A DNA stretch of 64,000 nt, from assembly GCA_022266195.1 (NCBI GenBank), contig WHVY01000001.1, positions 21,886,001 through 21,950,000 of the forward strand, in the 5' to 3' direction. Positions 24,545 through 36,123 of the stretch are shown piece by piece. Position numbers and translations under genes: made by a program. Within the stretch, counting starts at the first letter, position 1; each line of letters opens with the position of its first letter. This stretch comes from Tetranychus cinnabarinus. Lineage: Eukaryota > Arthropoda > Arachnida > Trombidiformes > Tetranychidae. Under the pieces are notes generated by a model. The model was not told the DNA's origin. It searched no databases and saw only the letters and a program-made list of their open reading frames with translations.

Positions 24545-25382
24545 TTAAGCCAACAGCTTTCTGTTACCGTAAGAGTTAGAGAGCTGAAACTTAATGATGA
24601 AAATGATGATAAAAATCGTTAGAACACATAAATAATTGAAAATTTTTCTCAATTTATTGATTTATCTATTGATTTGGCCATTGGCATAGAAACTTTGAGC
24701 CTCAATATTTTGATAATTTTAGCACCTACAACCATGATTATCGCATCAAACATTAGATTTTATTAGGGGCAATAACAGAATATGAGTGAATAACTAAGAA
24801 AATCTTAATTCTATTAATAAATAATGAATATCTTCTAACACATAAGGTTGTGTTTGAATAACCTTCTAACTTTATAATCAAGAATAAATCTGAAAGCATA
24901 AGTAATCCAATGCAAAGCTACAATGAAATAACTCTTTTATAAGATTTTGAATGACCAAATATTTCAATATAATATTTTAACTCTTAACTCAAAAGGGATA
25001 TTGAACATTCAGAGCAAGAGCTAACACAAGTAAGAAAGCCAACACTGGGACAAGTGAAGCTTTAAGAGTCTCCGTCACATTTCCTTCAAAGCTGTGTTTC
25101 CGATGGATGTAAAATCGCAGAATTGGAAGACGTCCACAGATATAAGGTAAACTGTGTAACCTTTATTTCTAGGCCTTTACTTTTTCCCTCTTATATCTCA
25201 AAGAAAATTAAATGCAGCAGTTGACAAATAAATCAAAAGGTGAAAAATTTTTGATATATGTTTATATAAATTAGTAAGAATGAGGTTTAGTATACATACA
25301 GATCTTTAAAACAATAAAATGTATCAGCCTCCAGTTTAAGAGGATGAAAAGCTATTGCTCATTACATTTATCTTCCAATAAT

Positions 25383-25874
25383 TTAATAATCATTTTCTTT
25401 AACCAAACCCATTTTACGTTGTTGAGTCGTACTGATTCCTCTTCCTCTTGTTGGTGTCTTTCGTTGAGTTACATGAGGAAACTTTCGTGTACCATTGCCA
25501 CCCTTGTAGCCTCCTCTTCCAGCTCCATTTCCACGACCTTTAGTTTTACCTCTTCCATTGAAATTAGAGCCATAACCACCACTACCACCGCTATATCCAA
25601 AACCGACTCCACTCGAAGATGATGCCTCGAAACCTCCATAACCAGAACCAAAAGCCTTACCTGATCCATGTGATACAAATCCTCCACCATATCCACTTTC
25701 AGGGTATCCTCCTCTGTATCTAACACCTCGATCTCTAGGTCTACCTCCATATACTTCCGAGCGTCTGGAACTTTTCCTATTATTATAATAAGTGGTCGGT
25801 GATTCGTACGGCTTTTCACTTAAACACATCACAATAAATGTTGATAGAAACACGAGGAAAACTTTGAAATGCAT
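25383..25874 (-). CDS. Glycine-rich secreted protein
   Basis: Single exon, 163 residues, starting at the ATG 25874 with a clear signal peptide (MHFKVFLVFLSTFIVMCLS). After an Arg/Ser/Tyr-rich segment, the middle (about residues 50-120) is Gly-rich with GYGG, GSGYGG and GYSGGSGGYGS units. The last third is basic and Gly/Arg-rich (GRGKTKGRGNGAGRGGYKGG, then KRTPTRGRG-like). There is one cysteine, in the signal region. A TATA box (TATAAAAGG on the minus strand, 25996-26004) is well placed. Such proteins form cuticle, glue, silk-associated or antimicrobial layers; the sequence does not decide which. Confidence 0.75.
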   Translation of the reverse strand: MHFKVFLVFLSTFIVMCLSEKPYESPTTYYNNRKSSRRSEVYGGRPRDRGVRYRGGYPESGYGGGFVSHGSGKAFGSGYGGFEASSSSGVGFGYSGGSGGYGSNFNGRGKTKGRGNGAGRGGYKGGNGTRKFPHVTQRKTPTRGRGISTTQQRKMGLVKENDY

Positions 25875-27873
25875 TGAGCTGTTGTAGTTGGTTTAGATAC
25901 AATTTTATCACTTCACCGAAATTTTGTTTCCTATCAATGGGAAAAGACTTGAACTCTTCAGTTTTTTTACTGTGGTCACTTATTACCTCAACAGGCCTTT
26001 TATATCCAACGAATCAAGTAGCCGATTAGGTTCTCACTCTATCATCTCTACTCTCTTCCTCATCAGAGAATGATGAGTATGATGAACAAGGAGATTAACT
26101 TTTTAAATTGATTAGTTAAGCTATGGACGTCCATTTAAGAGACCAACAGGCCAAACACTTTTCATTTCCGTCAATTAGATGATAATGAACGGGTTTCACC
26201 ATTTTCACTGTTACTTGGCTAGTACAAAACAGTATTATATAAGGTCATTTATCGATTTCATTTCATCTTCTCATTTGTCTCCCTCCGTTCATCCTGCGAT
26301 AATAACCTTACTTTCATCTTAATCTTACCACACTCCGGGTATTCTTTAAACACTGAATTCTTCTTTTTTCTTTAACTAGCCAATTGCTGAATTTTATTCC
26401 TACCGATGTATTAAGAAATCAAAAATTGTAATTGATAAGGGTATTCACCATTATATTTTATTCTTTTTGTGTTAAATTATGGACAATTTAAGTTACTAAA
26501 CGGATTCTCTTTGCTATCTCACCATGAATCTTGCCAACTGATGTGCTTACTGAAAATTTGACAGATTCTGAACTTTTCCAAGAGCAAAATATACTTACAT
26601 CATCTTATTTATTGTCAGCAGCCTTTAATATAAGCAATCATTTCTTTGGCTAATAACAACTGACTGAAGATTCCATCAGCCTCATCATTTTTCTTTCATT
26701 CATCTTACTTTCTCTTTCCTCTTCCGCTATCTTGTCACTCAGCTGGGCAAATCATCACAATTGCTATTATTTTATCCATTTTGGGTTCCCTCCTATTCAA
26801 CATTGTGCATTCAATTGACTGATCAACTCTCTTCTTTATACATTCATATTATATTTACATATATTTATCCATTATCAATACCTTTATCTTTTTATCATTT
26901 TTCAGATCGCTGCCGTTGATAATGAAGACACTTAAGGTGTATCTAACTTTTTTGGTCGAGAAATTATGAGTAATATGCAAGGACTAGTGGAAGAGTCTTA
27001 AAGTTTGAAGAGAATTGGATTTTAGCCTTCAAATTCCAGATTATTTTGTATCTCATAGGTAATTCACCCTTCATTCCACTCCAATTGTTGAGCAGTTTGA
27101 GCATCATGAACAATACCATGATGATGATATTTCTTGATTTTTTATACAGTTAAGGCCAAAAAACTCAGCATTACTGATGAAAAATTATAAATTGTGTGGC
27201 CACGGAATGGCCAATTTGCATTCATTTTGGTAATTTTTGGTTAATTTTTGTCATTTTTTGGTGTTTTGGTTTTTTAGTGGACTCCCAAAGTTAACCTTCT
27301 TGCTTCAATTGTTGAAATAATTAACAGGCTTGAACGATACCTCATAAACATTGACAATCTCAATTATACACAAAAGGTTTAGTAAAATGTTGAAATTGTT
27401 TATTTTCCTCATGAAAATGGGTGAAAAATGTTTTTGATTCACGATCCGAGCTTTGGCTTGATTGTTCACATTTATCATTTTAAAAAATCAGTGTTGTATC
27501 ATTTTGATATAAAAATCTAAATCTAACCTTTTGTAGGAAATCGGTAAAGTAGTAAAGCCTGAGATTAATTTCGATAGTAATCACGAGCTATTAAATATCT
27601 TTTTTAACATTTGTTGTTTTGCAATGTATGAATCAGTAATCACAGGCAGCACTTGAACCATTTTATCTCAACACTTTACTACAAGACTGATTTATCAAGG
27701 TTACTATTGCATGGCAATATTGACTGTTTTTTAATAAGTTAGTAGGAATATTCTGGAGTATTTAGCAAATAAAGAGTAACCTTTGAGGCCATTAAAAATT
27801 AGAGACACTTTATTTAAACAAATGTGAAACAGAGGACGTTTTGACCTTACAGAAAGATAATAAAATGACAATA
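25875..27873. other. Intergenic, 2 kb
   Basis: Promoter side of the Gly-rich gene on its left and PDCD6 3' UTR on its right. No supported exon was seen. Confidence 0.5.
25996..26004 (-). promoter_or_regulatory. TATA box of the Gly-rich secreted gene
   Basis: Reads TATAAAAGG on the minus strand, 122 bases upstream of the ATG. Confidence 0.55.
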
Positions 27874-28404
27874 TTAAACAATACAAACATCAAAAACCAT
27901 GGTTAAAAATCTCTCATAATCAATTTGTATCCACCCATCTTGGTCTGTATCATGTTGCCTGAATGCTGCTGTTAATGATTGAAGGAGAACACATAACTGG
28001 ATGAAATCGTCGAAATAGATTGAACCAGCACCTTTCCTATCAAATTTTCTGATAATTATGCTGTAAAAACTGTCTGATAATCTGTATCCAAATGTGGTCA
28101 AGGCTTGTTTCAACTCTTCACGATCTATATTTCCAGAGTTATCGCGATCAAAGCTTTTAAAACAGTTAAGCCATCGGGTCACATAATCCCAAAGATGGAC
28201 AAATTCTTGATAATTAATTGATCCATTTCTGTCTTTGTCAAACATTCCGATCATTAAACGGACAGTTTCACCATTAAACGCACTCCAGGTCCCATTGGAA
28301 AGAGCAGATTGTAATTCGTTAGCATTAATAGCACCAGAGCCATCTCGGTCAACCCTACGAAATAGATCATACAACCATCTTTGATCGGGCATTTTATAAG
28401 CCAT
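27874..28404 (-). CDS. PDCD6: Programmed cell death protein 6 (ALG-2), penta-EF-hand
   Basis: Calcium-binding adaptor that links ALIX, Sec31A and ESCRT components at ER exit sites and in membrane repair. 176 residues from the ATG at 28404 (MAYKMPDQRWL). The five EF-hands are visible. EF1 has DRDGSGAINANE, EF2 DKDRNGSINYQE, EF3 DRDNSGNIDREE. EF4 is degenerate (DRKGAGSIYFDD) and EF5 is the dimerising hand (DTDQDGWIQ). Blocks such as LQSALSNGTW and LKQALTTFGYRLSD are diagnostic for ALG-2 rather than sorcin or peflin. The frame is open upstream to 28557 and encodes a hydrophobic Cys-rich stretch, but has no ATG there, so it is treated as 5' UTR. The usual Pro/Gly-rich N-terminus is almost absent. 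There is no intron. Confidence 0.94.
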   Translation of the reverse strand: MAYKMPDQRWLYDLFRRVDRDGSGAINANELQSALSNGTWSAFNGETVRLMIGMFDKDRNGSINYQEFVHLWDYVTRWLNCFKSFDRDNSGNIDREELKQALTTFGYRLSDSFYSIIIRKFDRKGAGSIYFDDFIQLCVLLQSLTAAFRQHDTDQDGWIQIDYERFLTMVFDVCIV

Positions 28405-28957
28405 GGCGATTAAGTATCTCAAGGAATAGTTACAATCACAATAATAAATAACACAACTACACTGACTACAAAATAAAGCTAACCCAAAGAGTAACAAAGA
28501 AAGCAAACAGATCCAGATGCTGCACCCATCTGTAGTGAGTAATTGAGTTGGTCTCAACTTTGTCAGGCTCTCTTTCTATTTCATCAACTACACATCCTTT
28601 CATTTATCTGAGTCTAGGTCACATGATCTCATTTTTTTACAAGTTAGATTGCTCATGTTTAAAAATTACTAATTAACCTGATACAATGAAATAACATTAA
28701 TCAGCAGTCATTTCGCTTCAGATTTTATTCAGAAAAATCAAAAAGCCCGCCTTGCGTATCGATACTGATATTTCAGTATTTTGATACTTTCGAAGCATAT
28801 GACAACGATTTAAAGCATGTTTACATTATGAAGTTCAATTATAATGTGTCTTTATTATTAGATAATTATAGAAATTATTGTAAATTATGTAAATTTAAAG
28901 TAGACCGAAACTAAATCATCATTGTGTTTAGTTACCAGTACTTTATCCTTAAAAAAC
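28405..28957. other. Divergent intergenic region PDCD6 / TRUB2
   Basis: About 550 bases between the two divergent start codons. No TATA box was recognised. It presumably acts as a shared or back-to-back housekeeping promoter. Confidence 0.5.
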
Positions 28958-30128
28958 ATGACATCTTGTGCCATTACTGCTTACAAAGCTTTAAATGGAA
29001 TCCTTTGTGTTTATAAACCTTCTCGCATTGGTTTATCAAGTATATCTGAAAGAATTCGTAAAGTCATCGCAGGTGGTAAGTAATATTCATCATGATTACT
29101 GAATTTAATCTAATATATGCTTTGTTTGTCTACCAAGATCTAAATTCAATGGAAACAAGACCTGTCTCATCAAGAGTTGTTATTGATGGTCTTCTTTCGA
29201 GGGACGAAAACTTGACAGTCAGGACAGTTATGAATTATGCTGATCACCCTTTGGTTGTGGGTCCTAGATACCAATTGAAAGATATAAGATTATTCAGTGT
29301 TCATACTCTTGATTGGATGTCATCTGGTGTCATTCCTTTCGGCATTGGAGCATCTGGTTGTTATCACGGTAATTGATTCCCCTGTTGAAATTAATTATTT
29401 CAATACAATTCATTGTTTTTCATTACTTTTTTTTATTTTATGTAGCTAGAAAACTACAAAGATCTAATCCTATTCGATGTTACGAAGTCACTGGGAGACT
29501 TGGATATGCGACAGCATCTTTTGACTTTTCAGGAGAAGTACGTGAAAAGTCGACTTATGAACACGTAACGAGAGGTAAACTGGAATCTGTTCTTAATAAA
29601 ATGGAATCAAACCATCAGACTTTAATGTACACTACAGCTGCAGTTGACATTGGTTCTCAAGAAGCCTATGAAATTGCCTCTAAAGGTTTATTGAGGCCAG
29701 CACATCGTAAAAGTATGCCGATAATATATTCCATTAAACTCATTGAATTCAAACCGCCAGATTTTACCGTAGAGCTTCAGGTTGTTAATGAATGGCCAAT
29801 TTTTCTTAAAAGAATGGTTCATGAAATTGGAATCAAATTGAAAACTAATGCTACCTGTATTCGATTGAGATGCACAAGATTTGGTAAATATACTGTTGAT
29901 GATGCCCTGTTACCTTTCCACATTGATCTTGAAAGTGCAATTAATTCGTTGGAATATTACGATTTAAAGCAAAAGAAATTTGTGCGCCCGGTTAATGAAG
30001 ATAAATTTGACGATGACTTTAATGACTCATTTGAAGAAGAGCCTGAAGAGGCAATGACCTTTAAGTTTGAACAAGATGCTGATGGATGGGTTGACAATGA
30101 CTGTCACTTTGATGCAGATAGAATATGA
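28958..30128 (+). CDS. TRUB2: Mitochondrial tRNA/mRNA pseudouridine synthase TRUB2, three exons
   Basis: TruB-family pseudouridine synthase. TRUB2 acts in mitochondria, on mitochondrial mRNA and ribosome assembly. Exons 28958-29075, 29138-29368 and 29446-30128 (introns 62 and 77 nt, GT/AG) give 343 residues. N-terminal GILCVYKPSR matches the family opening. The catalytic Asp is in HTLDWMSSGV (about residue 98). TRUB2-type blocks follow: EKSTYEHVTRGKLE, QEAYEIASKGLLRPAHRKS, VHEIGIKLKTNATC, GKYTVDDALLP. The C-terminus is acidic. No PUA domain is seen, as expected for TRUB2. Signal for mitochondrial targeting is only weakly visible (few acidic residues in the first 35). Confidence 0.93.
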
Positions 30129-30702
30129 TGTCATTAATTTCATATTAAATGATTTGATTAGTTTTTGTAAAAATTTTTAGTATTAATCTAAATCTAATCT
30201 ATCTAATAAAATTATTGTAAAATTAGACAACTAATAAATTCGCATTTTTGGATGTTCAATATTTCAGTTCGAATTATCTTTGTAAGCCTTGGCTGAAATA
30301 TTATCGCTTATCGTTAATTTATGATTAAGAGCTTACTTGTTAGTCGAAAGGATAATGACAAACGGTTTTAGACATTGATATATATATCAAGACTGGTTTT
30401 TAGAAAAATAAGCAGTTAAACAAATTAAAGATAGGCCATGGAAGATTTTATGCAGTGGAAAAGATGACTATTATTTAATGTAGTTTTTAAGCAATTTATG
30501 AAATAAAATGAAAGGTCAAAGAAGAAAAATCGGTCTCAAGGATTTTAAAGAAGCTTGAATCGAGAAATCGTATATACTTTTGAAATTTGCGCCGAAGGTA
30601 TTGCATTAATAAGATTGGCCAAATTAGGATGATTTATGAGAAGATGGATTAGAGTTGATGATAATATAAAATATAAGACGCTTAAATATAAACTTAATAT
30701 GT
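30129..30702. other. Convergent 3' UTR region TRUB2 / YPEL5
   Basis: The two genes end facing each other. AATAAA-like signals lie near 30206 and 30503 on plus. No coding exon was seen. Confidence 0.5.
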
Positions 30703-31157
30703 TCATTGCTCAGGAAGAGGTGGAGGATTCTCCTCAAATCCGTCAGATTCGATAACTAGAGCACGTTCCAGAATAACTTGACCTTCCTTGTAGCGTTGAC
30801 CCTCTTCAGTGGCAAACTCATAAATCCATCCAAGTTTATTGTCGCAGTTTTTACAGGAAACATCTCGTACTTTATGTCTACCAGTCAACATTTGACGGTC
30901 CTGAACCTCACTAATGAAAAAGAGAGTCAACGTTGAATAAATATCTAAACGAATAAAATCATAAAAAAATAAAAATATTCATACAAATTACATTACCTGT
31001 AAGTCAAATTAACAGCCTTCTTGAATAGATAAGCACGTCCAGTTGCCCCAGTAAACCGTGTTGAGGCAAGCTCTTTCTTATTAGTTAGTACAGTGTCACA
31101 AGAAGCACAAGAAAATAATCTTTCTCCTCCCATGTGTTCCAAATGAATACGACCCAT
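30703..31157 (-). CDS. YPEL5: Yippee-like 5, two exons
   Basis: Yippee zinc-binding protein, a subunit or partner of the CTLH/GID ubiquitin ligase complex. Exons on minus: 31157-30997 and 30910-30703 (intron 86 nt, phase 2), 122 residues. The zinc ligands follow the exact family spacing C-x2-C-x52-C-x2-C (Cys17, 20, 73, 76). The sequence is very conserved: MGRIHLEHMGG, ELASTRFTGATGRA, MLTGRHKVRDVSCKNC, KLGWIYEFATEEGQRYKEG, VILERALV. The C-terminal tail FEENPPPLPEQ is divergent, as usual for YPEL5. Confidence 0.97.
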
Positions 31158-31454
31158 GATTTCCGATTGAAATAAACGATGAAATTAGGTAGACTATTGT
31201 TGATAGGATTTGTGTTTTTCCTTTTAAATTTTGTTTTTGTAAACAAAACAACTTGACTCGCTAGAGGTCAGCACATTTTCTTTGTCATCTTAGCGCCTGT
31301 TTTGCTCCCTCACAAACAAATGTAAATTGGCGCCAAGACAACATCTTTTAACACAGGCTGCATTTTTTTAAAGTTGGTTGATTGTTTTTCATTTATTTAA
31401 CTGATTTTTTTATGTTTTATTCAACAATTTGTTTTAATATATATTAGTGAAATC
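31158..31454. promoter_or_regulatory. Bidirectional promoter YPEL5 / WDR55
   Basis: Only 297 bases separate the two divergent ATGs. The stretch has no TATA box and contains two GCGCC patches (about 31291 and 31331), compatible with a shared housekeeping promoter. Confidence 0.5.
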
Positions 31455-33148
31455 ATGAACGTACTTAACTTCTACACCAACACACAATTAAGGGGCAATA
31501 TTGGTCAGCGCTTAAGCTTGGACTTTAAAGTTGCTGAAATTTATTGTTCACATGAAAATCACATTACATACGAAACAGAGGTAAGATTTTTGTTTACTTT
31601 GGATCACAATACTTTCATTAATTTAATATTTGGGTTATATTTTAACAAATTATACTGTTTCATTTTATTTCAGGCTATCTCTATAGAATCTCCCATCCTG
31701 GCCACAGCTTATGATGGCGGCAAACACATTGCTTCAGCCAATGAAGTGGGTACTGTCGACCTTTTGGATATTCATAATCTTCAATCTAAATATAAATGGG
31801 AGCTACACCAGAATGCAATTTTTGATATTAAATGGCGACCTGATGTGTCTGGACAATTATTAACCGCATCTGGAGATTTGAGCATTACTTTAGTCGATAT
31901 TTTCCGTCCCAGTAAGTTTTTTCCCTATTAATCTTAAAACACATTCCATAGTCATTTTATTTCTAAATTTACTGACAATAACTTTCTTTATAATTTCTAG
32001 AAGATAAAATAGTAGCAATAGAGAAAAGTCATATTTGTTCGGTAAGAAGTGTAGATTTTCACGATTCTAATGTTTTTGCCAGCGGTGCAAGAGATGGACA
32101 CGTCAAGGTTTGGGATCTCAGAGACTGTAATGGTAAGTTATTTAAGAAAATTGTATCCACTTTTTCTCATGTTTTAATCCAATTCATATTTTTATTAGCG
32201 CCTGTACTTGACATTCCATTCGCTCATGTCGCTGAGACTAAAATATCAAAGCGTAGATATAAAAGGTATAGGAGTTGTCCGGCAAATGCTGTAACATCGA
32301 TATTGTTTTCTGGCTATCATCTGTTCAGTGGAGGAGCTAGCGATGGATTGATTAAAGTTTGGGATATTCGTAAACAAACCTCTAAAATTCAACCTCTTAA
32401 ACAAATGTCATTTGGTGGTAAAAGCAATTTCTCGGATAAACAAGGTTATACTTCCCTCGTAATGTCGAAAGGGTTTCTCTATGCATCGTGCTCAGACAAA
32501 ACAGTCTATTGTTATTCACCATATCAAGAAAAAATTGTTGGTCGTTACAAAGGAGCACGCATCAACAATTACTCAAAAGTATCAATACTAAACGATGAAT
32601 ATCTTATTTGTGGCTCCATGGACAAATGTGCTTGTCTTTGGAAAATTAAACATCAACAGGATGGTGATCAACCAATTTTGCCTTCGTATATTTTACCTGA
32701 AAACTCTGAAGTCGACTCAGTTGAAGCTGTCAATCAGATGGGTCTTATTTTCACCGGTACCGATCAGGGTAGATTAAGAAGATGGACCTTTGAACCATTG
32801 AAACCAAATGAAAACGGCAACTACACAGCATATGATAAAATAGAACTTTACAAAGAAGAGAAAAAGGAGCCAATTACAGACATTGATAGTGAAAACTTTC
32901 CTACAATCACCGTTGAAGACTATGAAACTACTCATCCTGTTCGTTCTAAACGTACTAAACGTAATCTTTTTGCAACTCCTGTCCGTGGAGAAAAACGTCC
33001 TGTCCGTAATAACAAGAGGCGACGTAGTCCCAGAACTCTTTCACCAAAGGGTAAAAAATCAAGAACGAAACCATCAGAACCATTAACTCCAATAACAAAC
33101 TACTATCAGAAATTACCAAAGAATGATAGCCCAAAAGGACAATCTTAA
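31455..33148 (+). CDS. WDR55: WD repeat-containing protein 55, four exons
   Basis: Nucleolar WD40 protein needed for rRNA processing and cell-cycle progression. Exons 31455-31580, 31674-31911, 32001-32132 and 32199-33148 join in frame to 481 residues. WD-repeat signatures are visible: IFDIKWRPDVSGQLLTASGD, FASGARDGHVKVWDLRD, LFSGGASDGLIKVWDIR, YASCSDKTVYCY, CGSMDKCACLWKI. A long basic tail (32930-33140, RSKRTKRN and NNKRRRSPR) looks like a nuclear/nucleolar localisation signal. The tail makes the protein about 100 residues longer than vertebrate WDR55. Assignment rests on repeat pattern plus tail and is good but not absolute. Confidence 0.82.
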
Positions 33149-33972
33149 ATGTGATATTAAAACTGGTAACATAATGTTAAATAATGAAAAACAAAGAAAA
33201 GAGTAAAAATTGCTGCGAAAATATTTTTGTATAAATACGACGCATTCAGTTGCGGATATCATAACTAGAGTTCAATATGGAAACTAATTTCAAAATTTTT
33301 GATTATTAACTGAGGGTTCCTTGATCATTCCCTTCGATGGACGCTTTGCCGCTTTTTGGCTGACGTTTTATCAAATTCAAAAACCACAGGCCAGTAATCA
33401 ACGCAGAAGACAATAATCACTTTAATTCAAATGGATGAATGATTAGACTGTAAATTTTATCCTTTAGTCTTTTAATTATTTATGTTCTCTCTTTTAGAGA
33501 GTTTCTCAAGTAAAAATAACTCCAATCAACCTTGTATTTTACAAAGAAATGTAATAATTAATCTTTAATAGTTTTATTCCGTATCAACTAAATTGAACAA
33601 TGTAAAAGTGAGTCTAAATTTCTGCATTTAATTAGTTTCTTAAATAAAGCTACTTCCAACAATTCAACATGTTTTTATTACAATTGTTTATAAAAGTTTC
33701 AATTTGAAATTGAAAAAACTTGTAAAATAATTCCATATTACACTGACATCTATTAACGCTAGTGAAAATTATCTTGCGAGTCCTAGTATCAGGATCAGGG
33801 ATTAGAGTTTGTTGACAGTTGACTGGAGAATCAAGTGATTGATGATGCTGGATAGTTGATGTTGAAATTGACACGTCTTAATTGTTTAAAAGTTCATTAT
33901 TACTAGACCAACTAGTGATTTAATTGTTTTAGATAGTTTTATTGTATTGTTTGTTAATTTAAAGTTTTGATA
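33149..33972. other. Intergenic WDR55 / SERP
   Basis: 3' UTR of WDR55 and the upstream region of the RAMP4 gene. A short minus-strand frame at 33650-33874 lacks support. Confidence 0.5.
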
Positions 33973-34372
33973 ATGGTTAAAACACAACGAATGAAAGTTG
34001 CCAATGAAAAGGCATCTAAAAATGTGACTCTCCGAGGAAATGTTCCTAAAACAACTGTAAGTATACTTGATACAAAAAATGTTTTACTAATCATTAGCTC
34101 TTCCTCATCGGTCTGCCTTAATATTAAAGTCAGTCCAGCCAGCTGACCGGTTTATTGAGTCATCCCTTTTTTCATCTTCACCGGCTTGGTAATCAATTTC
34201 TTAGCCTTGTCTAATTTTGGTTTCTTCTCTTGCACCTTCCTCGTTTTTACTGTTATAGAAAAATGCAGATGATAAATATCCAGTTGGACCATGGTTATTA
34301 GCTCTCTTCATCTTCGTCGTCTGTGGATCTGCTATTTTCCAAATAATTCAATCCATTCGATATGGATTCTAA
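33973..34372 (+). CDS. SERP1: Stress-associated ER protein (RAMP4), two exons
   Basis: Tail-anchored ER protein that binds the Sec61 translocon and stabilises nascent membrane proteins under stress. Exons 33973-34056 and 34259-34372 (intron 202 nt, phase 0) encode 65 residues. The sequence matches the family along its whole length: MVKTQRMKVANEKASKNV, then RGNVPKTTKN, then YPVGPWLLALFIFVVCGSAI as the transmembrane anchor, ending QSIRYGF. It was found by splicing and is too short to stand out as an open frame. Confidence 0.96.
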
Positions 34373-36123
34373 TCAAACAGATGCTATGTGTTAACATAAC
34401 AACAAAAAATCAACTTTTCTTCATGCCCTCCTTTTTCTTTAGTTAAATAAATTTATTATTTTTCCAAGAATTTGAAGATTTGGACTTTCTTGTTGAGATC
34501 TTATGAGAAACTTTTTCTCAAATAATCTCTTGATTAACAGAGTGATTACCCATTTCAAAATCATCGGCAGATTTCAAGAGCTGTTTCAGAGCTGCCTACA
34601 AGAAAAGATTATATCAAGAAATGAAGGAATCAACTAGAAATTATCAAGAGTGGCAAGTTTCCTGCTTTCTATTCATCATTTTTGCTGATGAAAGCCTGGC
34701 TTTGATTTAATTTGTCTCTCTTAGTCAGTTACATCATCATTTTATAGACTAAATCGGAGGCTGCCAATCATCCAAGGAATCAATCTCATGTCATCACAAT
34801 GCTATAGTATAAAACTCTTGGTTGTTTTCTGGTACAAACAATATATTCAATTTTAACAGACAAAAATGAACAAAAGTGCTAGTTAAGTTGTTCAGGAGTA
34901 TAATCTGCTTGAAGATTCCGTCGTCAATGTTTGCAAGCTTACAACTAATCAAATCAACTTTACAAATGCTGGTTAATTACTGAATTATAGGTACAATAAC
35001 TTAATTTGTTACCAAACCGATTCAATTCAAACGGTAGATTTGAACAGCTTGTAACAAACACCAGAAAGGGTAAAAGAAGTACATGCAATATGATTGTAAA
35101 GCTGATGCAGGGGTATTTGAAACGAAAAAGCGACCCTCGTCAAGATGAAAATATCTTAATATTTGAGATTCAATCATCACCAATCAAATAAAATGGAAAG
35201 CAGGAACAAAAGTGACAAATTATATAATCTTAAGCTTAATTGTAAGCGTAAAAGTCAATTAAATCGACTGCCATTTATGCTATTCTCTATCCTCCATCAT
35301 CCCTAGCACAAATATTCAAATAAAAGGGTTAATAGAAAAGGTTAAATATAATAGATTTTAGAGTGATAGACTTCAATTGATAAAAAGACTCAACGGAAGA
35401 CCCGAAATAGTAGCGTAACTACTCTTTGAATCTAAATTAGTCTTATAATCGCACTAATCTATTTTAACAAATACCTTTTTCCCCCAATTTGTCTGAAAAA
35501 AAGAGAAGAAAAAAGTAAAGAAAACGTCAATATCGACAGGTAAATATGAATGGTGAGAGTGAATAATCAGGTAAAAATCAATCAACTGGTGCGACACAAT
35601 CACTGGTTAACTTACAGATCAATTTATAAATTGTTGTTATGTGTGTGAGCTGACACGTTTCATGCAATACTGTATCAAACAACAGAGTAACAGTGATCAG
35701 TTGAGTTGATGTGTTGAACTACTTCGAGATGAAGCCAACCATTCACTAATAATTTGAAAGTTTACCACTAAACCAAGTATAAACTTTAAGGTGTCATTAC
35801 AATATGAATCAATACCTTTCCAGCTAAACCTCCACCTCCAGCTCAAAAACCTCCTTCCTTTTATCTCCGCATTAACTTAAAATTTACAATAATTTATTAT
35901 CTCCTCCTTTAATCATCAGCAACCCCTTATTGTAGTCTCCTTTTCAAATTAATTGCTCATTTAAACATCATGTTTAATCTCACATTCAGTGAACAACAGT
36001 ATTGTTGTTAACAACTTAACTCATTTGTTTTTGCCACCGTTGCTCTTGTTTACCTTAATTTATCCCTTTTCTCACATCATTTTCACTTGTTTTCAGTCCA
36101 TTTTGGATTCCAATTCTTAACCA
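34373..36123. other. Intergenic, 1.75 kb
   Basis: 3' UTR of SERP (AATAAA at about 34446) and the promoter side of OGFOD3. A plus-strand frame at 35006-35191 lacks support. No gene was seen. Confidence 0.5.

Larger units (their letters stand above)
18654..25382. other. Gene-poor 6.7 kb region
   Basis: Longest stretch without a supported gene. It contains several GAT/CAT microsatellites (about 18840-18960, 21470-21530, 22290-22320) and poly-T/A runs. Two low-confidence items are listed separately: a possible first exon at 20780-20824 and a BTB-like relic at 24395-24544. It may hold distal regulatory DNA or unrecognised long-intron exons. Confidence 0.5.

Noticed and set aside
28405..28557. Hydrophobic Cys-rich N-terminal extension of PDCD6
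   Set aside because: Open frame only; no ATG in frame and no splice acceptor. PDCD6 starts naturally at MAYKMPDQ.
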